Shown here: piece after piece, positions 54,599 to 63,514 of the stretch | How positions within the stretch are numbered: the stretch's first letter is position 1 | Layout of the letters: the number at the start of each line of letters is the position of its first letter | Assembly (NCBI GenBank): GCA_964481425.1 | Contig: CAYZTM010000002.1 | Location: 1-64,000 of the forward strand | Length of the DNA: 64,000 nt | Direction: 5' to 3' | DNA from: MKUN01 sp964481425 | GTDB lineage: Bacteria; Bacteroidota; Bacteroidia; Chitinophagales; Chitinophagaceae | Translations under genes and position numbers: made by a program | Notes under the pieces: model-generated | The model's input: only the letters and a program-made list of their open reading frames with translations | The model's database searches: none | Told to the model about the DNA's origin: nothing

Positions 54599-55699
54599 TT
54601 ACTGTAATATCGGCTTGCCATCATAGGTAGCCGACTTAAGAATATTTTCGGCAGTAGTGGTAGCATTTTGAGAAAGCGGAGCATAATGCAGTGCTGCACT
54701 ATATTGCTGGCCCTCGTGTATCTGCCACCAAATAAGTTTCAGCAGTTTAGTAGCCTTATCCAGTGAGCGGTCATTATACTTCTGTTCTTTGTAGATGAGT
54801 ACCCATGACAACCCGGAAATGGGATAGCCTTCTGCAGCATCTGTATTGGTCAATGATACTTTTCCGTCAGCTGGCAGCTCGATGTTTGCAGCAGCTGTTA
54901 CAGACTCTATGCTGGGGGCTATGAAATTCCCGGCTTTATTCTGCATTTTGGCATAGGCCATATTATTCTGTATTGCATAAGCCAGCTCTATGTAACCTAT
55001 AGTGCCCGGAGTTTGTTTGATAAGCCCGGCAACACCTTCGTTACCTTTGCCGCCGAGGCCTACAGGCCAGTTAACTGAAGAACCTTTGCCCACTTTGCTG
55101 GTCCAGTCATCGCTCACTTTGCTCAGGTAGGTAGTAAATATATTGGTAGTACCACTGCCATCAGAACGGTGTGCGATAACTATGTCCATTGCAGGTAACT
55201 TTACACCCGGGTTAATGGCAGCTATTTTAGCATCATTCCATTTTTTGATGTTACCCAGGAAAATGTTTGCCAGTACATCCGGTGTCAGTTTAAGTGTATC
55301 CTTAACATCAGGCAGGTTATAGCTAAGCACTACAGCTCCTGCTGTTATAGGAACATGCAGCGCAGGTACACCCATTTTCTGAGCCTGCTCGTCATTCAGA
55401 GGGGCGTCAGATGCACCGAAATCTACTGTTTTATTGGTCAGTTGCAAGATACCGCCGCCGGAGCCAATTGATTGATAATTCACTTTCAGGCCGGTAGCCT
55501 TGTTGTATTCTGAGAACTGCTTGGAGAAAAGCGGGTAGTCAAAGGTACTGCCTGCTCCGAGTACAGTATTGGCTTCACCTGATGTGCTGTCAGCACCCGA
55601 TGTGCCGCCACCATTACAGCTTGTTAAAGTAAGGCCGCCGGCGAGTGAAAATATGGCGCCTGCTATCGCTAATGTTTTGATCTTTACTAAGGTATTCAT
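54599..55699 (-). CDS. pstS: phosphate ABC transporter substrate-binding protein PstS
   Basis: A 366-residue lipoprotein (lipobox TLTSC, Cys about 28). The phosphate-binding loops are typical: VLGAGSTFDYPLF (about 46-58), FGASDAPL (about 93-100) and the HRSDGSGTTNIF stretch (about 177-188). Anchored, it hands phosphate to PstC/PstA. 32 bp after the porin gene. Confidence 0.95.
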   Translation of the reverse strand: MNTLVKIKTLAIAGAIFSLAGGLTLTSCNGGGTSGADSTSGEANTVLGAGSTFDYPLFSKQFSEYNKATGLKVNYQSIGSGGGILQLTNKTVDFGASDAPLNDEQAQKMGVPALHVPITAGAVVLSYNLPDVKDTLKLTPDVLANIFLGNIKKWNDAKIAAINPGVKLPAMDIVIAHRSDGSGTTNIFTTYLSKVSDDWTSKVGKGSSVNWPVGLGGKGNEGVAGLIKQTPGTIGYIELAYAIQNNMAYAKMQNKAGNFIAPSIESVTAAANIELPADGKVSLTNTDAAEGYPISGLSWVLIYKEQKYNDRSLDKATKLLKLIWWQIHEGQQYSAALHYAPLSQNATTTAENILKSATYDGKPILQ

Positions 55700-55731
55700 T
55701 TTGGATTTTTTTTGCGTGTTATTTGATTGTT

Positions 55732-56949
55732 TTATTTGCCGTATACATAATAAAAGGTAAGCCTGTAAACCATGTCGTAATCATTGTTTGCCGCGCCGTA
55801 GTTATGGGGGCCAACATTGCTATACGAGGTGTACCAGATATTAGGCATGATGTGTACATTCTTTATCGGTGTGTAATCTATACCGGCTGTAATGAACTGT
55901 TCTTTCGTGTTCGGATCGTATTGAGAGGTCAATGGCACATCGGTATTGTATTTTGTATTGTCTATATTACCGGAGGGCATGAAATTATCGTACCGGGCAA
56001 AGAAGCCTAACTTATCTTTATAGATGCGTCCGCGAGTGAATATAGATATCGCTGTAGCAACGTTGGCAACCGTATCCTTGCCCCCGCTTACTTTCGTATC
56101 AATATCATCTGCCATTATTTTATTGTAGAATGCCTCAACACCAAGGGTGAATTTAGGAGTAGTATAAGCTACAAAGCCCTTGATCATACTCCTGCCGTGG
56201 TGGAAGCCGGGCGACCAGTTGAGGCGCTGATAATCGGCATACAGATCGATGATCACCTTCTTCTTGAATAATTTGGCATATACATCGCCATAAAAAGCCT
56301 TGAATTTATCGTTCTCAGGGCGGGCGGCAGTACCATTACCTACCATTATATTATAGCCGAAGTTATCATTCTTGGGAATGAACTTCCCCTGTAATGCTAC
56401 ACCGAGGTCGAACGAAGGTGTTCTGCGTATATCTGCAACTGTCCTTTCTATCGATCGGTAAGACCATACAGACTCAGAAGTCATTGGGAAAGCGGGAGTG
56501 GATACCATACCGATAACCACATCAGATCCGGGAAATATGTTTTTCCACCGCAGGTTCGCCAGTTTTATATAAGGAGCAAACTTGCCGTTTGACAGCACAT
56601 CTCCACCGGCAAAGTCGTCTTCAGCAGCTAACAGGCATTCAGCAGCAAATTTTTTACTGATATCGTAATTGTATCCAAGATATACCCTGCGCAGTTGAAA
56701 CATGGTTTGACCGGCTGGTATCTTGGTGTACTGGTTAGAACCACCACGACCGCCTCCCACAGTGTCAGCATGGTCCTTGTACGCGAAGTCCCCAAAGGCA
56801 TATCCCCATAACTGCCCGTGCGGTTTGAAATTTTTTTCACTCATTGTATCGGCGGCTGACTGTGCTTGTGCGTGGATACTACCCATACCACTTGCCAATA
56901 CTAAAGACAGAACTGCGTATTTGATACGCTTTGCGGTGAATTTAACCAT
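55732..56949 (-). CDS. phosphate-type outer membrane porin (OprO/OprP family)
   Basis: A 405-residue barrel with signal peptide (about 1-31, HAQAQ). Features include FKPHGQLWGYAFGDFAYK (about 41-58), FQLRRVYLGYNYDISKKF (about 83-100) and a C-terminal strand ending FYYVYGK. OprO/OprP-type porins are anion-selective and phosphate-induced in Pseudomonas. It heads the pst operon and carries a PHO-box array upstream. Confidence 0.87.
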   Translation of the reverse strand: MVKFTAKRIKYAVLSLVLASGMGSIHAQAQSAADTMSEKNFKPHGQLWGYAFGDFAYKDHADTVGGGRGGSNQYTKIPAGQTMFQLRRVYLGYNYDISKKFAAECLLAAEDDFAGGDVLSNGKFAPYIKLANLRWKNIFPGSDVVIGMVSTPAFPMTSESVWSYRSIERTVADIRRTPSFDLGVALQGKFIPKNDNFGYNIMVGNGTAARPENDKFKAFYGDVYAKLFKKKVIIDLYADYQRLNWSPGFHHGRSMIKGFVAYTTPKFTLGVEAFYNKIMADDIDTKVSGGKDTVANVATAISIFTRGRIYKDKLGFFARYDNFMPSGNIDNTKYNTDVPLTSQYDPNTKEQFITAGIDYTPIKNVHIMPNIWYTSYSNVGPHNYGAANNDYDMVYRLTFYYVYGK

Positions 56950-56986
56950 AACTTAATGTAGATTTAATTTTGACGCAAAAAACGCA

Positions 56987-57031
56987 GTATGCTATTATGG
57001 CAATGTTACCGCAATATTAATTTAATGTTAA
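56987..57031 (-). promoter_or_regulatory. PHO-box array and promoter of the porin-pst-phoU operon
   Basis: On the minus strand: TTAACAT (57031-57025), TTAATAT (57020-57014) and GTAACAT (57009-57003), spaced 4 bp, then 8 bp to TAGCATAC (56994-56987). Same arrangement as the two plus-strand arrays. The -7 box itself is weaker. Confidence 0.72.
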
Positions 57032-57092
57032 CTGATTTAAAATAATTTTAAATCAAATTAATAACATATTTAAACGTCAGGGGAACGTCGTT

Positions 57093-57599
57093 CTAAAGCA
57101 ATAATTTAGAATAGATGGTGCAGTTACTGTGATCAAAGCAAGCAAAGAAAATTTCATCAGCCAGATCCGGGTATTGTGTGGAAAAATCATGCACAGCTGT
57201 TAGAGCTATCGCAGCCGCATCCTCTTTGGGGTAATTGTAAACGCCCGTGCTGATATTGGGAAAGGCAATGGTCTTAATTTCATAAGACAAGATATAGTTC
57301 AATGAGTTGCGGTATGCATTGTAGAGTAGGGATGCTTCGTTGTTTGTTCCCCCGCGCCATATCGGCCCCACGGTATGTATCACATATTTGGCCGGCAACC
57401 GGAAACCGGGTGTTATTTTTGCCTCGCCTGCTTTGCAGCCATCGAGTTTGCGGCAGGCCTCCAGCAGTTCCGGTCCCGCAGCCCGGTGAATGGCCCCGTC
57501 AACACCGCCACCACCCAGCAAAGAAGTATTTGCAGCATTCACTATTGCGTCTACTTCCATTTTGGTGATATCGCCCTTATATACCCTTAGCTTAGTCAT
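57093..57599 (-). CDS. macrodomain protein (O-acetyl-ADP-ribose deacetylase-like)
   Basis: A 168-residue MacroD/YmdB-type macrodomain: VYKGDITKMEVDAIVNAANT (about 6-25), GGGGVDGAIHRAAGPEL (about 29-45) and the FPNISTGVYNYP loop (about 113-124). Hydrolyses O-acetyl-ADP-ribose or removes mono-ADP-ribose in this family. Starts 1 bp after the CCA-transferase stop, so probably one operon. Confidence 0.93.
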   Translation of the reverse strand: MTKLRVYKGDITKMEVDAIVNAANTSLLGGGGVDGAIHRAAGPELLEACRKLDGCKAGEAKITPGFRLPAKYVIHTVGPIWRGGTNNEASLLYNAYRNSLNYILSYEIKTIAFPNISTGVYNYPKEDAAAIALTAVHDFSTQYPDLADEIFFACFDHSNCTIYSKLLL

Positions 57600-57600
57600 A

Positions 57601-59019
57601 TCATTTCACCGGTTGCAAACCCATTTCTGCAGCTATATTCAGTACGTAATTGTAGGCAGCCTCCCTTTCATTAGGTATCAGTCCGTCGAGTATGGCTTCC
57701 CGTAATGCGGTCTTTATGCTACCCACTTCACGCGAGGGAGGTATGTTGAACAACTGCATTATCTCATCGCCATCCATAGGTGGTTGCCAGTTACGTATCC
57801 TATCCTTTTCCTCCACTACTTTCAGGCGCTCTTTTACCAGCTCAAAATTCTCCAGGTAGCGTTTCACCTTCTGTTTGTTCTTCGAGGTAATGTCGCTCTC
57901 GCAAAGTATCATCAGGTCGTCCAGGTCGTCCCCTGCATCGAACAACAAGCGGCGCATGGCCGAATCGGTGATGTCCTCTTTGCTCAGGCTAATGGGGCGC
58001 AGGTGCAGTGCCACAAGTTTGGCCACATACTTCATTTGCTCATGCTGGGGTAGCTTCAGGTCCTTGAATATCCTGGGGGTCATTTTCTGGCCCACTACCT
58101 CATGCCCATGAAAGGTCCAGCCATGGCCTTCCTCAAAGCGTTTGGTGGCTGGCTTGCCAATATCGTGTAATATGGCAGCCCAGCGCAACCACAAGTTATT
58201 GCTGCGGGCTGCAACATTGTCCAGCACCTGTAGCGTATGGTAGAAGTTATCTTTATGCCCTTTGCCCTCCACGAATTCCACTCCAGACAATGCGGTCATT
58301 TGAGGAAAGAACTCCTTGAGCAGCCCGCTGCGAAACAGCAGATCGAAGCCTATGGAAGGCCTGGCAGCCAGTATGATCTTGTTCAGCTCGTCGGTTATCC
58401 GCTCCCTCGACACGATCCTGATCCGCTCTTTATTACGCGCGATGGCATCGAAAGTTTCAGGGTAGATGGTAAAATCAAGTTGGGTAGCAAAGCGTACAGC
58501 CCGCATCATTCGCAATGGGTCATCTGAGAAGGTGATGTCGGGGTTCAATGGTGTGCGGATGAGTTTATTTCCAAGGTCTGCTATACCATCAAATGGGTCT
58601 ACTAATTTGCCGTAATTATCTTTATTCAGGCTTATGGCCAGCGCATTGATGGTAAAATCCCGCCTTAGCTGGTCATCTTCTATGGTGCCCTCGCTTACCT
58701 CGGGCTTGCGTGAATGTTGCACATAGGATTCCTTCCTGGCCCCGACGAATTCCACATCAAAACCATTCACCTTGAATTGGGCGGTACCGAAGGTCTTAAA
58801 AAAATGGACACCCGGTTTGGGTTTGAAACTGTCGGCCACGGCATGGGCCAGGGCTATGCCATCGCCGGTGCACACCACATCTATATCTTTACAGGGCCTG
58901 CCCAGCAGTTTATCGCGTACAAAGCCCCCTACCAGGTAGCAGGCAACATTCAGTCGCTCAGCGGCTTCTGCTATACGTTCAAATAATTTCAGCTCCTCCT
59001 TGCTACAGGCAATGTCCAT
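57601..59019 (-). CDS. cca: CCA tRNA nucleotidyltransferase with HD domain
   Basis: A 472-residue enzyme from the ATG at 59019 (MDIACSKEE); upstream TTG/ATG codons to 59085 only add unconserved residues. Nucleotidyltransferase head LVGGFVRDKLLGRPCKDIDVV (about 28-48) with the DxD metal pair (DID), the RRDFTINALA motif, then an HD phosphohydrolase core (ILHDIGKP, about 287-294). Adds or repairs the CCA end of tRNA. Confidence 0.93.
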   Translation of the reverse strand: MDIACSKEELKLFERIAEAAERLNVACYLVGGFVRDKLLGRPCKDIDVVCTGDGIALAHAVADSFKPKPGVHFFKTFGTAQFKVNGFDVEFVGARKESYVQHSRKPEVSEGTIEDDQLRRDFTINALAISLNKDNYGKLVDPFDGIADLGNKLIRTPLNPDITFSDDPLRMMRAVRFATQLDFTIYPETFDAIARNKERIRIVSRERITDELNKIILAARPSIGFDLLFRSGLLKEFFPQMTALSGVEFVEGKGHKDNFYHTLQVLDNVAARSNNLWLRWAAILHDIGKPATKRFEEGHGWTFHGHEVVGQKMTPRIFKDLKLPQHEQMKYVAKLVALHLRPISLSKEDITDSAMRRLLFDAGDDLDDLMILCESDITSKNKQKVKRYLENFELVKERLKVVEEKDRIRNWQPPMDGDEIMQLFNIPPSREVGSIKTALREAILDGLIPNEREAAYNYVLNIAAEMGLQPVK

Positions 59020-59050
59020 AGGCCACAAAACTAAACAGTATTCATCTTTA

Positions 59051-59620
59051 TCACCTAAGTATTTCGAAATTGCCCTCATCATCAAGGCGCAATATCCTTG
59101 ATGCGCTGCGGATAGTATGGTCGTCCTGCCGGTATTTTACCACGTAGTCACAGCCTTCCGTTATCCCGGGTTCTATCATACTATAAGTGGCAGGCGAGGG
59201 TTTGCCGCTAAGGTTGGCTGAAGTGGAGATGATCGGCTTGCGAAACCTTTTGATCAGCGCCTTGCAAAATGGTTCGTCAACTATGCGTATGGCTATGCTG
59301 TCATCGGCCCCTGTCACACTGGCCGGAAAGCCCAAAGCACCTTTGTAGATAACGGTAGTAGGCACGGTAAATTCTTCCAGTATGTGGATGATATCGGGTG
59401 GTGGGGCAGCTATATATTGCAGGATATCCCTGGCCTCTGCCAGCAAGACGATCATGCTTTTTTCTTTAGGCCTTTGTTTGAGAGCAAAGACCTTGTCGAC
59501 AGCATTTCCGTTCATTGCATCGCAGCCAATGCCCCATATAGTATCTGTCGGGTACACTATCGTACCCCCTTTTTCAAGTACTTCGATACAATTCTTTATA
59601 TCTTCTTCAAAAATGGCCAT
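59051..59620 (-). CDS. threonylcarbamoyl-AMP synthase (Sua5/YciO/YrdC family)
   Basis: A 189-residue enzyme from the ATG at 59620 (MAIFEEDI). The family core includes GGTIVYPTDTIWGIGCDA (about 17-34), KQRPKEKSMIVLL (about 48-60) and ISTSANLSGKPSP (about 130-142). Makes threonylcarbamoyl-AMP for the tRNA t6A37 modification (TsaC-type, no Sua5 C-terminal domain). 31 bp before the CCA-transferase start. Confidence 0.93.
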   Translation of the reverse strand: MAIFEEDIKNCIEVLEKGGTIVYPTDTIWGIGCDAMNGNAVDKVFALKQRPKEKSMIVLLAEARDILQYIAAPPPDIIHILEEFTVPTTVIYKGALGFPASVTGADDSIAIRIVDEPFCKALIKRFRKPIISTSANLSGKPSPATYSMIEPGITEGCDYVVKYRQDDHTIRSASRILRLDDEGNFEILR

Positions 59621-59784
59621 CTTCTGCTTATTATCAGGTGTAAAAATACCCACTTGTACTTTGTCCTTAAATACCCAAAGCAACTATTTTATTATATAAT
59701 ATTGAAAATCAATAAGTTCTTTTGGTAACATGGAAATAAAAGCGGTTTTAACAAATTATCTTGCTGAAATTGATATTTCGGTAT

Positions 59785-59792
59785 TAAATTTG
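59785..59792 (+). promoter_or_regulatory. promoter -7 box (TAAATTTG) of the DUF1573 pair
   Basis: Full TAnnTTTG match with a TTG about 21 bp upstream (59761-59763); 36 bp before the first DUF1573 ATG. Confidence 0.55.
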
Positions 59793-59828
59793 TTATCTAT
59801 CATTATCATCGCAAAAAAGATCATTAAA

Positions 59829-60311
59829 ATGAAAAGAGTACTACTTTCTTTAACGCTTGCGTTATTTGTATCCGGCCTTAGTATGGCACAGGAGACGCAC
59901 ACGCAGGTATCTGTAAAGCCCACAGCCGGCACTGCGCAGGCAGCTACCACTTTAAAACCCGAGAACCTGGATTTTAAAACGGAAGTGCATGATTTCGGAA
60001 CAGTGGAAGAGGGGCCAACAGCCGATTTCGAATTCTCATTTACCAACACAGGTAAAGAGCCGATCCTCCTGCAGAATGTACATGCTTCCTGCGGTTGCAC
60101 TACACCTTCTTATTCCAAAGATCCCGTATTGCCCGGTAAAACAGGTATCGTTAAGGCTTCGTACAACACATCAGGTCGTCCCGGTCCTTTCACCAAATCT
60201 ATTACAGTGGCTACCAATGCAGGTACTAAGGTACTAACTATAAAAGGTACGGTGGAGAAAGCGCCGACAAGCTCTGTACCTGAGAATAATTCAATGATCA
60301 AAACCAACTAA
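59829..60311 (+). CDS. DUF1573 domain protein (first of a tandem pair)
   Basis: A 160-residue secreted protein from the ATG at 59829, with signal peptide (1-20, LSMAQ). The DUF1573 Ig-like domain covers about 45-140: VHDFGTVEEGPTADFEFSFTN, HASCGCTTPSYSKDPVLPGKTG. The CGC motif is family-typical. Function unknown; probably periplasmic or surface. Paralogous to the next gene, 60 bp away. Confidence 0.92.
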   Translation: MKRVLLSLTLALFVSGLSMAQETHTQVSVKPTAGTAQAATTLKPENLDFKTEVHDFGTVEEGPTADFEFSFTNTGKEPILLQNVHASCGCTTPSYSKDPVLPGKTGIVKASYNTSGRPGPFTKSITVATNAGTKVLTIKGTVEKAPTSSVPENNSMIKTN

Positions 60312-60371
60312 ATACCACTATAATCGGTCTTTTATATTGTCTAATAACAAAACAAGCATATCAATCAAATT

Positions 60372-60851
60372 ATGAAAAAGCTGTTCATTACACTCGTTTG
60401 CCTGTCGATAGGCACATTAGCTGCACAGGCACAAGGAGTATCATCATCGCAAAGCTCGGCCCCGGCCACACAAAAAGAAAATCCCAACGCTGCGAAATTC
60501 AAATTCGCTACTGAAACTCATGATTTCGGTGAATTGAAGGAAGGCCCTGAGGCAAAGTATGCTTTTGAATTTACCAATGTTGGTAAAGAACCCCTGATCA
60601 TCCAGAATGCTACCGGTTCATGCGGTTGCACAGTGCCCGATTGGCCAAAGCAACCCATCCTGCCCGGTAAAAAAGGTGTGATCAATGTTACTTATCATAC
60701 ACAAGGCCGTGTAGGTCCTTTCATGAAGGATGTGTACATCCAGTACAACGGCAGCGCTGAGCGTTATACCCTGCACATTAAGGGTACCGTTAAGGCTAAC
60801 CCTAATCCTACCGTGCCACCGGCAAATGGTACAAGCGGTACTACACACTAA
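60372..60851 (+). CDS. DUF1573 domain protein (second of a tandem pair)
   Basis: A 159-residue secreted protein with signal peptide (1-20, AAQAQ) and the same DUF1573 domain (about 40-135): THDFGELKEGPEAKYAFEFTN and GSCGCTVPDWPKQPILPGKKG. Clearly a paralogue of the previous gene, diverged at the surface loops. A Pro/Thr tail closes it. Confidence 0.92.
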   Translation: MKKLFITLVCLSIGTLAAQAQGVSSSQSSAPATQKENPNAAKFKFATETHDFGELKEGPEAKYAFEFTNVGKEPLIIQNATGSCGCTVPDWPKQPILPGKKGVINVTYHTQGRVGPFMKDVYIQYNGSAERYTLHIKGTVKANPNPTVPPANGTSGTTH

Positions 60852-60873
60852 AAAGAATAGTTATTTATGATAG

Positions 60874-60900
60874 AAAACCGGCCATTGGCCGGTTTTTTTT
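60874..60900. terminator. terminator after the DUF1573 pair
   Basis: A perfect 10-bp stem (60874-60883 with 60887-60896, AAAACCGGCC) with a 3-base loop, then T-run. Its right edge touches the end of the convergent coxI gene at 60899. Confidence 0.87.
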
Positions 60901-62704
60901 ATGTTTTTTCCGGTCCGGGTATTTGCTCCTGCGGAATGGTCTGTGGTATGAAGTCCCTGCCTTTGTCAACCTGTACATAATCATACGGCCAGCGATGTAC
61001 TTCCGGAATGTCGCCTTCCCAGTTGCCATGTGGTGGCACTATCGGGGTCGTCCATTCAAGCGTTGTGGCATTCCATGGGTTTTTGTTTTTTACTCGTTTC
61101 CCATATGCCATGCTGTAGAAGAAGTTGATCAGGAATAATATTTGCGCGCCAAAGGCGCCAAAGGCAGCATAAGTTATGAATCTGTTAATCCCCTGGAACT
61201 GGGTGAATGAGTGCCATTGTGAGATGTCATAGTACCTGCGGGGCATGCCTGCGATGCCCTCATAATGCATTGGCCAGAATATCATGTAGGCACAGGCGAA
61301 GGTTGCAAAAAAGTGAATGTATCCGGCGGTAAGGTTCATTTGCCTGCCGAACATCTTAGGGTACCAATGGTAAATACCGGCAAACATCCCAAAGACTGCT
61401 GATACGCCCATTACCAGGTGAAAGTGTGCAATGACAAAATAAGTGTCGTGCAAATGAATGTCAAGTATAGAATTGCCGAGAAAAATTCCGGTAAGGCCAC
61501 CGGAGATGAATGTGGACACGAACCCCAGGGCAAATAACATCTGGACCGTGAAGTGTATTTTCCCTTTCCATAGCGTGGCCAGCCAGTTAAAAACCTTGAT
61601 AGATGAAGGTACCGCTATCAGCATGGTTAGCAGTGTAAATATCGACCCCAGAAAGGGACTCATTCCCGACACAAACATATGGTGGGCCCATACCAAAAAG
61701 GACAAGATGGCGATCCCGCTGAATGCGATGATCATGCCATAGTATCCGAATACCGGCTTACGGCTAAAGATGGCAAGTAGTTCGCTGGTGATACCCATGC
61801 CCGGGAAGATGACGATATAAACCTCCGGGTGGCCGAGAAACCAGAAGAGGTGCTGGTAGAGTATTGCAGAGCCACCTAAATGTGGCAGGGCCTTGCCGGC
61901 AATGAATATATCTGATAGAAAGAAGCTAGTTCCCCCGTTCCTGTCAAACAGTAATAACACATAGGTACTCAGTAATACCGGGAATGACAATACGCCCAAC
62001 AATGCAGTAAAAAATAACCCCCATATTGTAAGCGGAAGCCTGGTCATCCACATGCCTTTTGCACGCATGTTCAGTATTGTCGTCAGGTAGTTAATGCCCC
62101 CCAACAGCTGCGACATGATGAACAGAATGAGACTGATCAGCCAGAGGTCCATGCCCAATCCTGACCCGAGTGAAGCCTCGCGAAGAGCGCTTAACGGCGG
62201 ATATGTTTGCCAACCATTAGCATTAGGGCCCGTCTGCACGAAGAGGGAGATGAACATGACCACACTTGCACTGAAAAATGTCCAATAAGACATCATGTTA
62301 ACAAATGGCGATGCCATGTCGCGTGCACCTACCTGCAGTGGTATCAGCAGGTTGCTAAAGGTGCCACTTAGTCCGGACGTGAGTACGAAGAATATCATTA
62401 CCGTGCCGTGCATGGTTACCAGTGCGTAGTAAAACTCAGGAGATATTTTTCCGCCCCGGCCCCATTCCCCAAGTATTTTTTCGAGAAAGGGGAACGCTCT
62501 GTCCGGGAAGCCAAGCTGAAGGCGAAAGACGATCGAAAACAATCCCCCGATTATAGCCCATATTATTCCGGTTATTAAGAACTGCTTCGAGATCATTTTA
62601 TGATCCTGGGTGAAAATGTACTTCCAGAGAAAATGTTGTTTCTCAAGAGGGTAATGTTTTTTTTCGGCTGTCTGAGTCGTCGCTTGTTCTTCTGTTGGGT
62701 ACAT
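60899..62704 (-). CDS. cytochrome c oxidase subunit I
   Basis: A 601-residue haem-copper oxidase subunit with about twelve membrane helices. Ligands are visible: haem a His in TMHGTVM, CuB His and cross-linked Tyr in GHPEVYIVIFPG (about 290-301), CuB His pair in WAHHMF and haem His in VIAHFHLVMG. Terminal oxidase of respiration, pumping protons. No subunit II, III or assembly gene adjoins it. Confidence 0.96.
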   Translation of the reverse strand: MYPTEEQATTQTAEKKHYPLEKQHFLWKYIFTQDHKMISKQFLITGIIWAIIGGLFSIVFRLQLGFPDRAFPFLEKILGEWGRGGKISPEFYYALVTMHGTVMIFFVLTSGLSGTFSNLLIPLQVGARDMASPFVNMMSYWTFFSASVVMFISLFVQTGPNANGWQTYPPLSALREASLGSGLGMDLWLISLILFIMSQLLGGINYLTTILNMRAKGMWMTRLPLTIWGLFFTALLGVLSFPVLLSTYVLLLFDRNGGTSFFLSDIFIAGKALPHLGGSAILYQHLFWFLGHPEVYIVIFPGMGITSELLAIFSRKPVFGYYGMIIAFSGIAILSFLVWAHHMFVSGMSPFLGSIFTLLTMLIAVPSSIKVFNWLATLWKGKIHFTVQMLFALGFVSTFISGGLTGIFLGNSILDIHLHDTYFVIAHFHLVMGVSAVFGMFAGIYHWYPKMFGRQMNLTAGYIHFFATFACAYMIFWPMHYEGIAGMPRRYYDISQWHSFTQFQGINRFITYAAFGAFGAQILFLINFFYSMAYGKRVKNKNPWNATTLEWTTPIVPPHGNWEGDIPEVHRWPYDYVQVDKGRDFIPQTIPQEQIPGPEKT

Positions 62705-63001
62705 CGAATTTTTTTTAGATCATATGATTAAGCCATGTTTCGTTTGGACTCCTGTAATTTTGCCGGTTTTCCACCGGCGTTTTATACGTAAAGCTCCATG
62801 GGCTTTATTCGTCACCACGGGCTCTATCCAATTGTTGGAAGAATAAGCGGGCATGTTCAATTTGGCAGTGTTGTCTCAAAAATGAGTTTTCTCTATGCTG
62901 CGGATATGTCCCGCAGCCAAAAAATACATGCCATCATATAGCATGCAGCATCAATGCTGGTATAAATTTTTTGTAGCTAATATTCTAAAACCTTCTGTTG
63001 C
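62705..63001. other. 297-bp divergent intergenic region
   Basis: No gene seen between coxI (minus) and the pyrophosphatase (plus). Promoters for both must be here. No TAnnTTTG box is clear. Confidence 0.4.
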
Positions 63002-63514
63002 ATGGATTTCAGTAACGTGACACCTTTTGAAAAAGGTTTGTTGAATGTCATCATCGAAACGCCCAAAGGTTCGGCAGATAAGTACGATTTCGACCCCGCT
63101 TTGGGACTATTCCATTTAAAGAAGACATTGCCGCTTGGTACGGTTTTTCCTTTCGATTTCGGCTTCTTACCCCGCACCTTGGGTGGCGATGGTGACCCAC
63201 TCGATGTATTGGTGATCGCCGAACGTCCGGCATGGCCAGGGTGCCTCATTCCATGCAGGCCGCTTGGTGTGCTCCGTGCGGAACAGAAGGAAAAGGGGAA
63301 AGGTAAATCGAGGAACGACCGGATCATCGCTATTTCTGCCACATCTCTTGTGTTCGGGCACATATCCAAATTAAAGGAACTGGGCGATAATGTGCTGGAA
63401 GGGATAACGCAGTTCTTTATCGACTATAACAAAAATGAGGGCAAGACGTTTACGCCGCTTGGTTGGGGCAAGGCTGACGAAGTGATAAAATTTGTAAAGC
63501 ACAAAACTATCTAG
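63002..63514 (+). CDS. ppa: inorganic pyrophosphatase
   Basis: A 170-residue family I soluble pyrophosphatase that hydrolyses PPi. The metal-binding GDGDPLDVLVI (about 61-71) and a later NDRIIAIS (about 103-110) match the active-site carboxylates. N-terminal Glu/Lys/Tyr region (IETPKGSADKYDFD, about 18-31) also fits. Overlaps the convergent DUF421 gene by 4 bp. Confidence 0.93.
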   Translation: MDFSNVTPFEKGLLNVIIETPKGSADKYDFDPALGLFHLKKTLPLGTVFPFDFGFLPRTLGGDGDPLDVLVIAERPAWPGCLIPCRPLGVLRAEQKEKGKGKSRNDRIIAISATSLVFGHISKLKELGDNVLEGITQFFIDYNKNEGKTFTPLGWGKADEVIKFVKHKTI

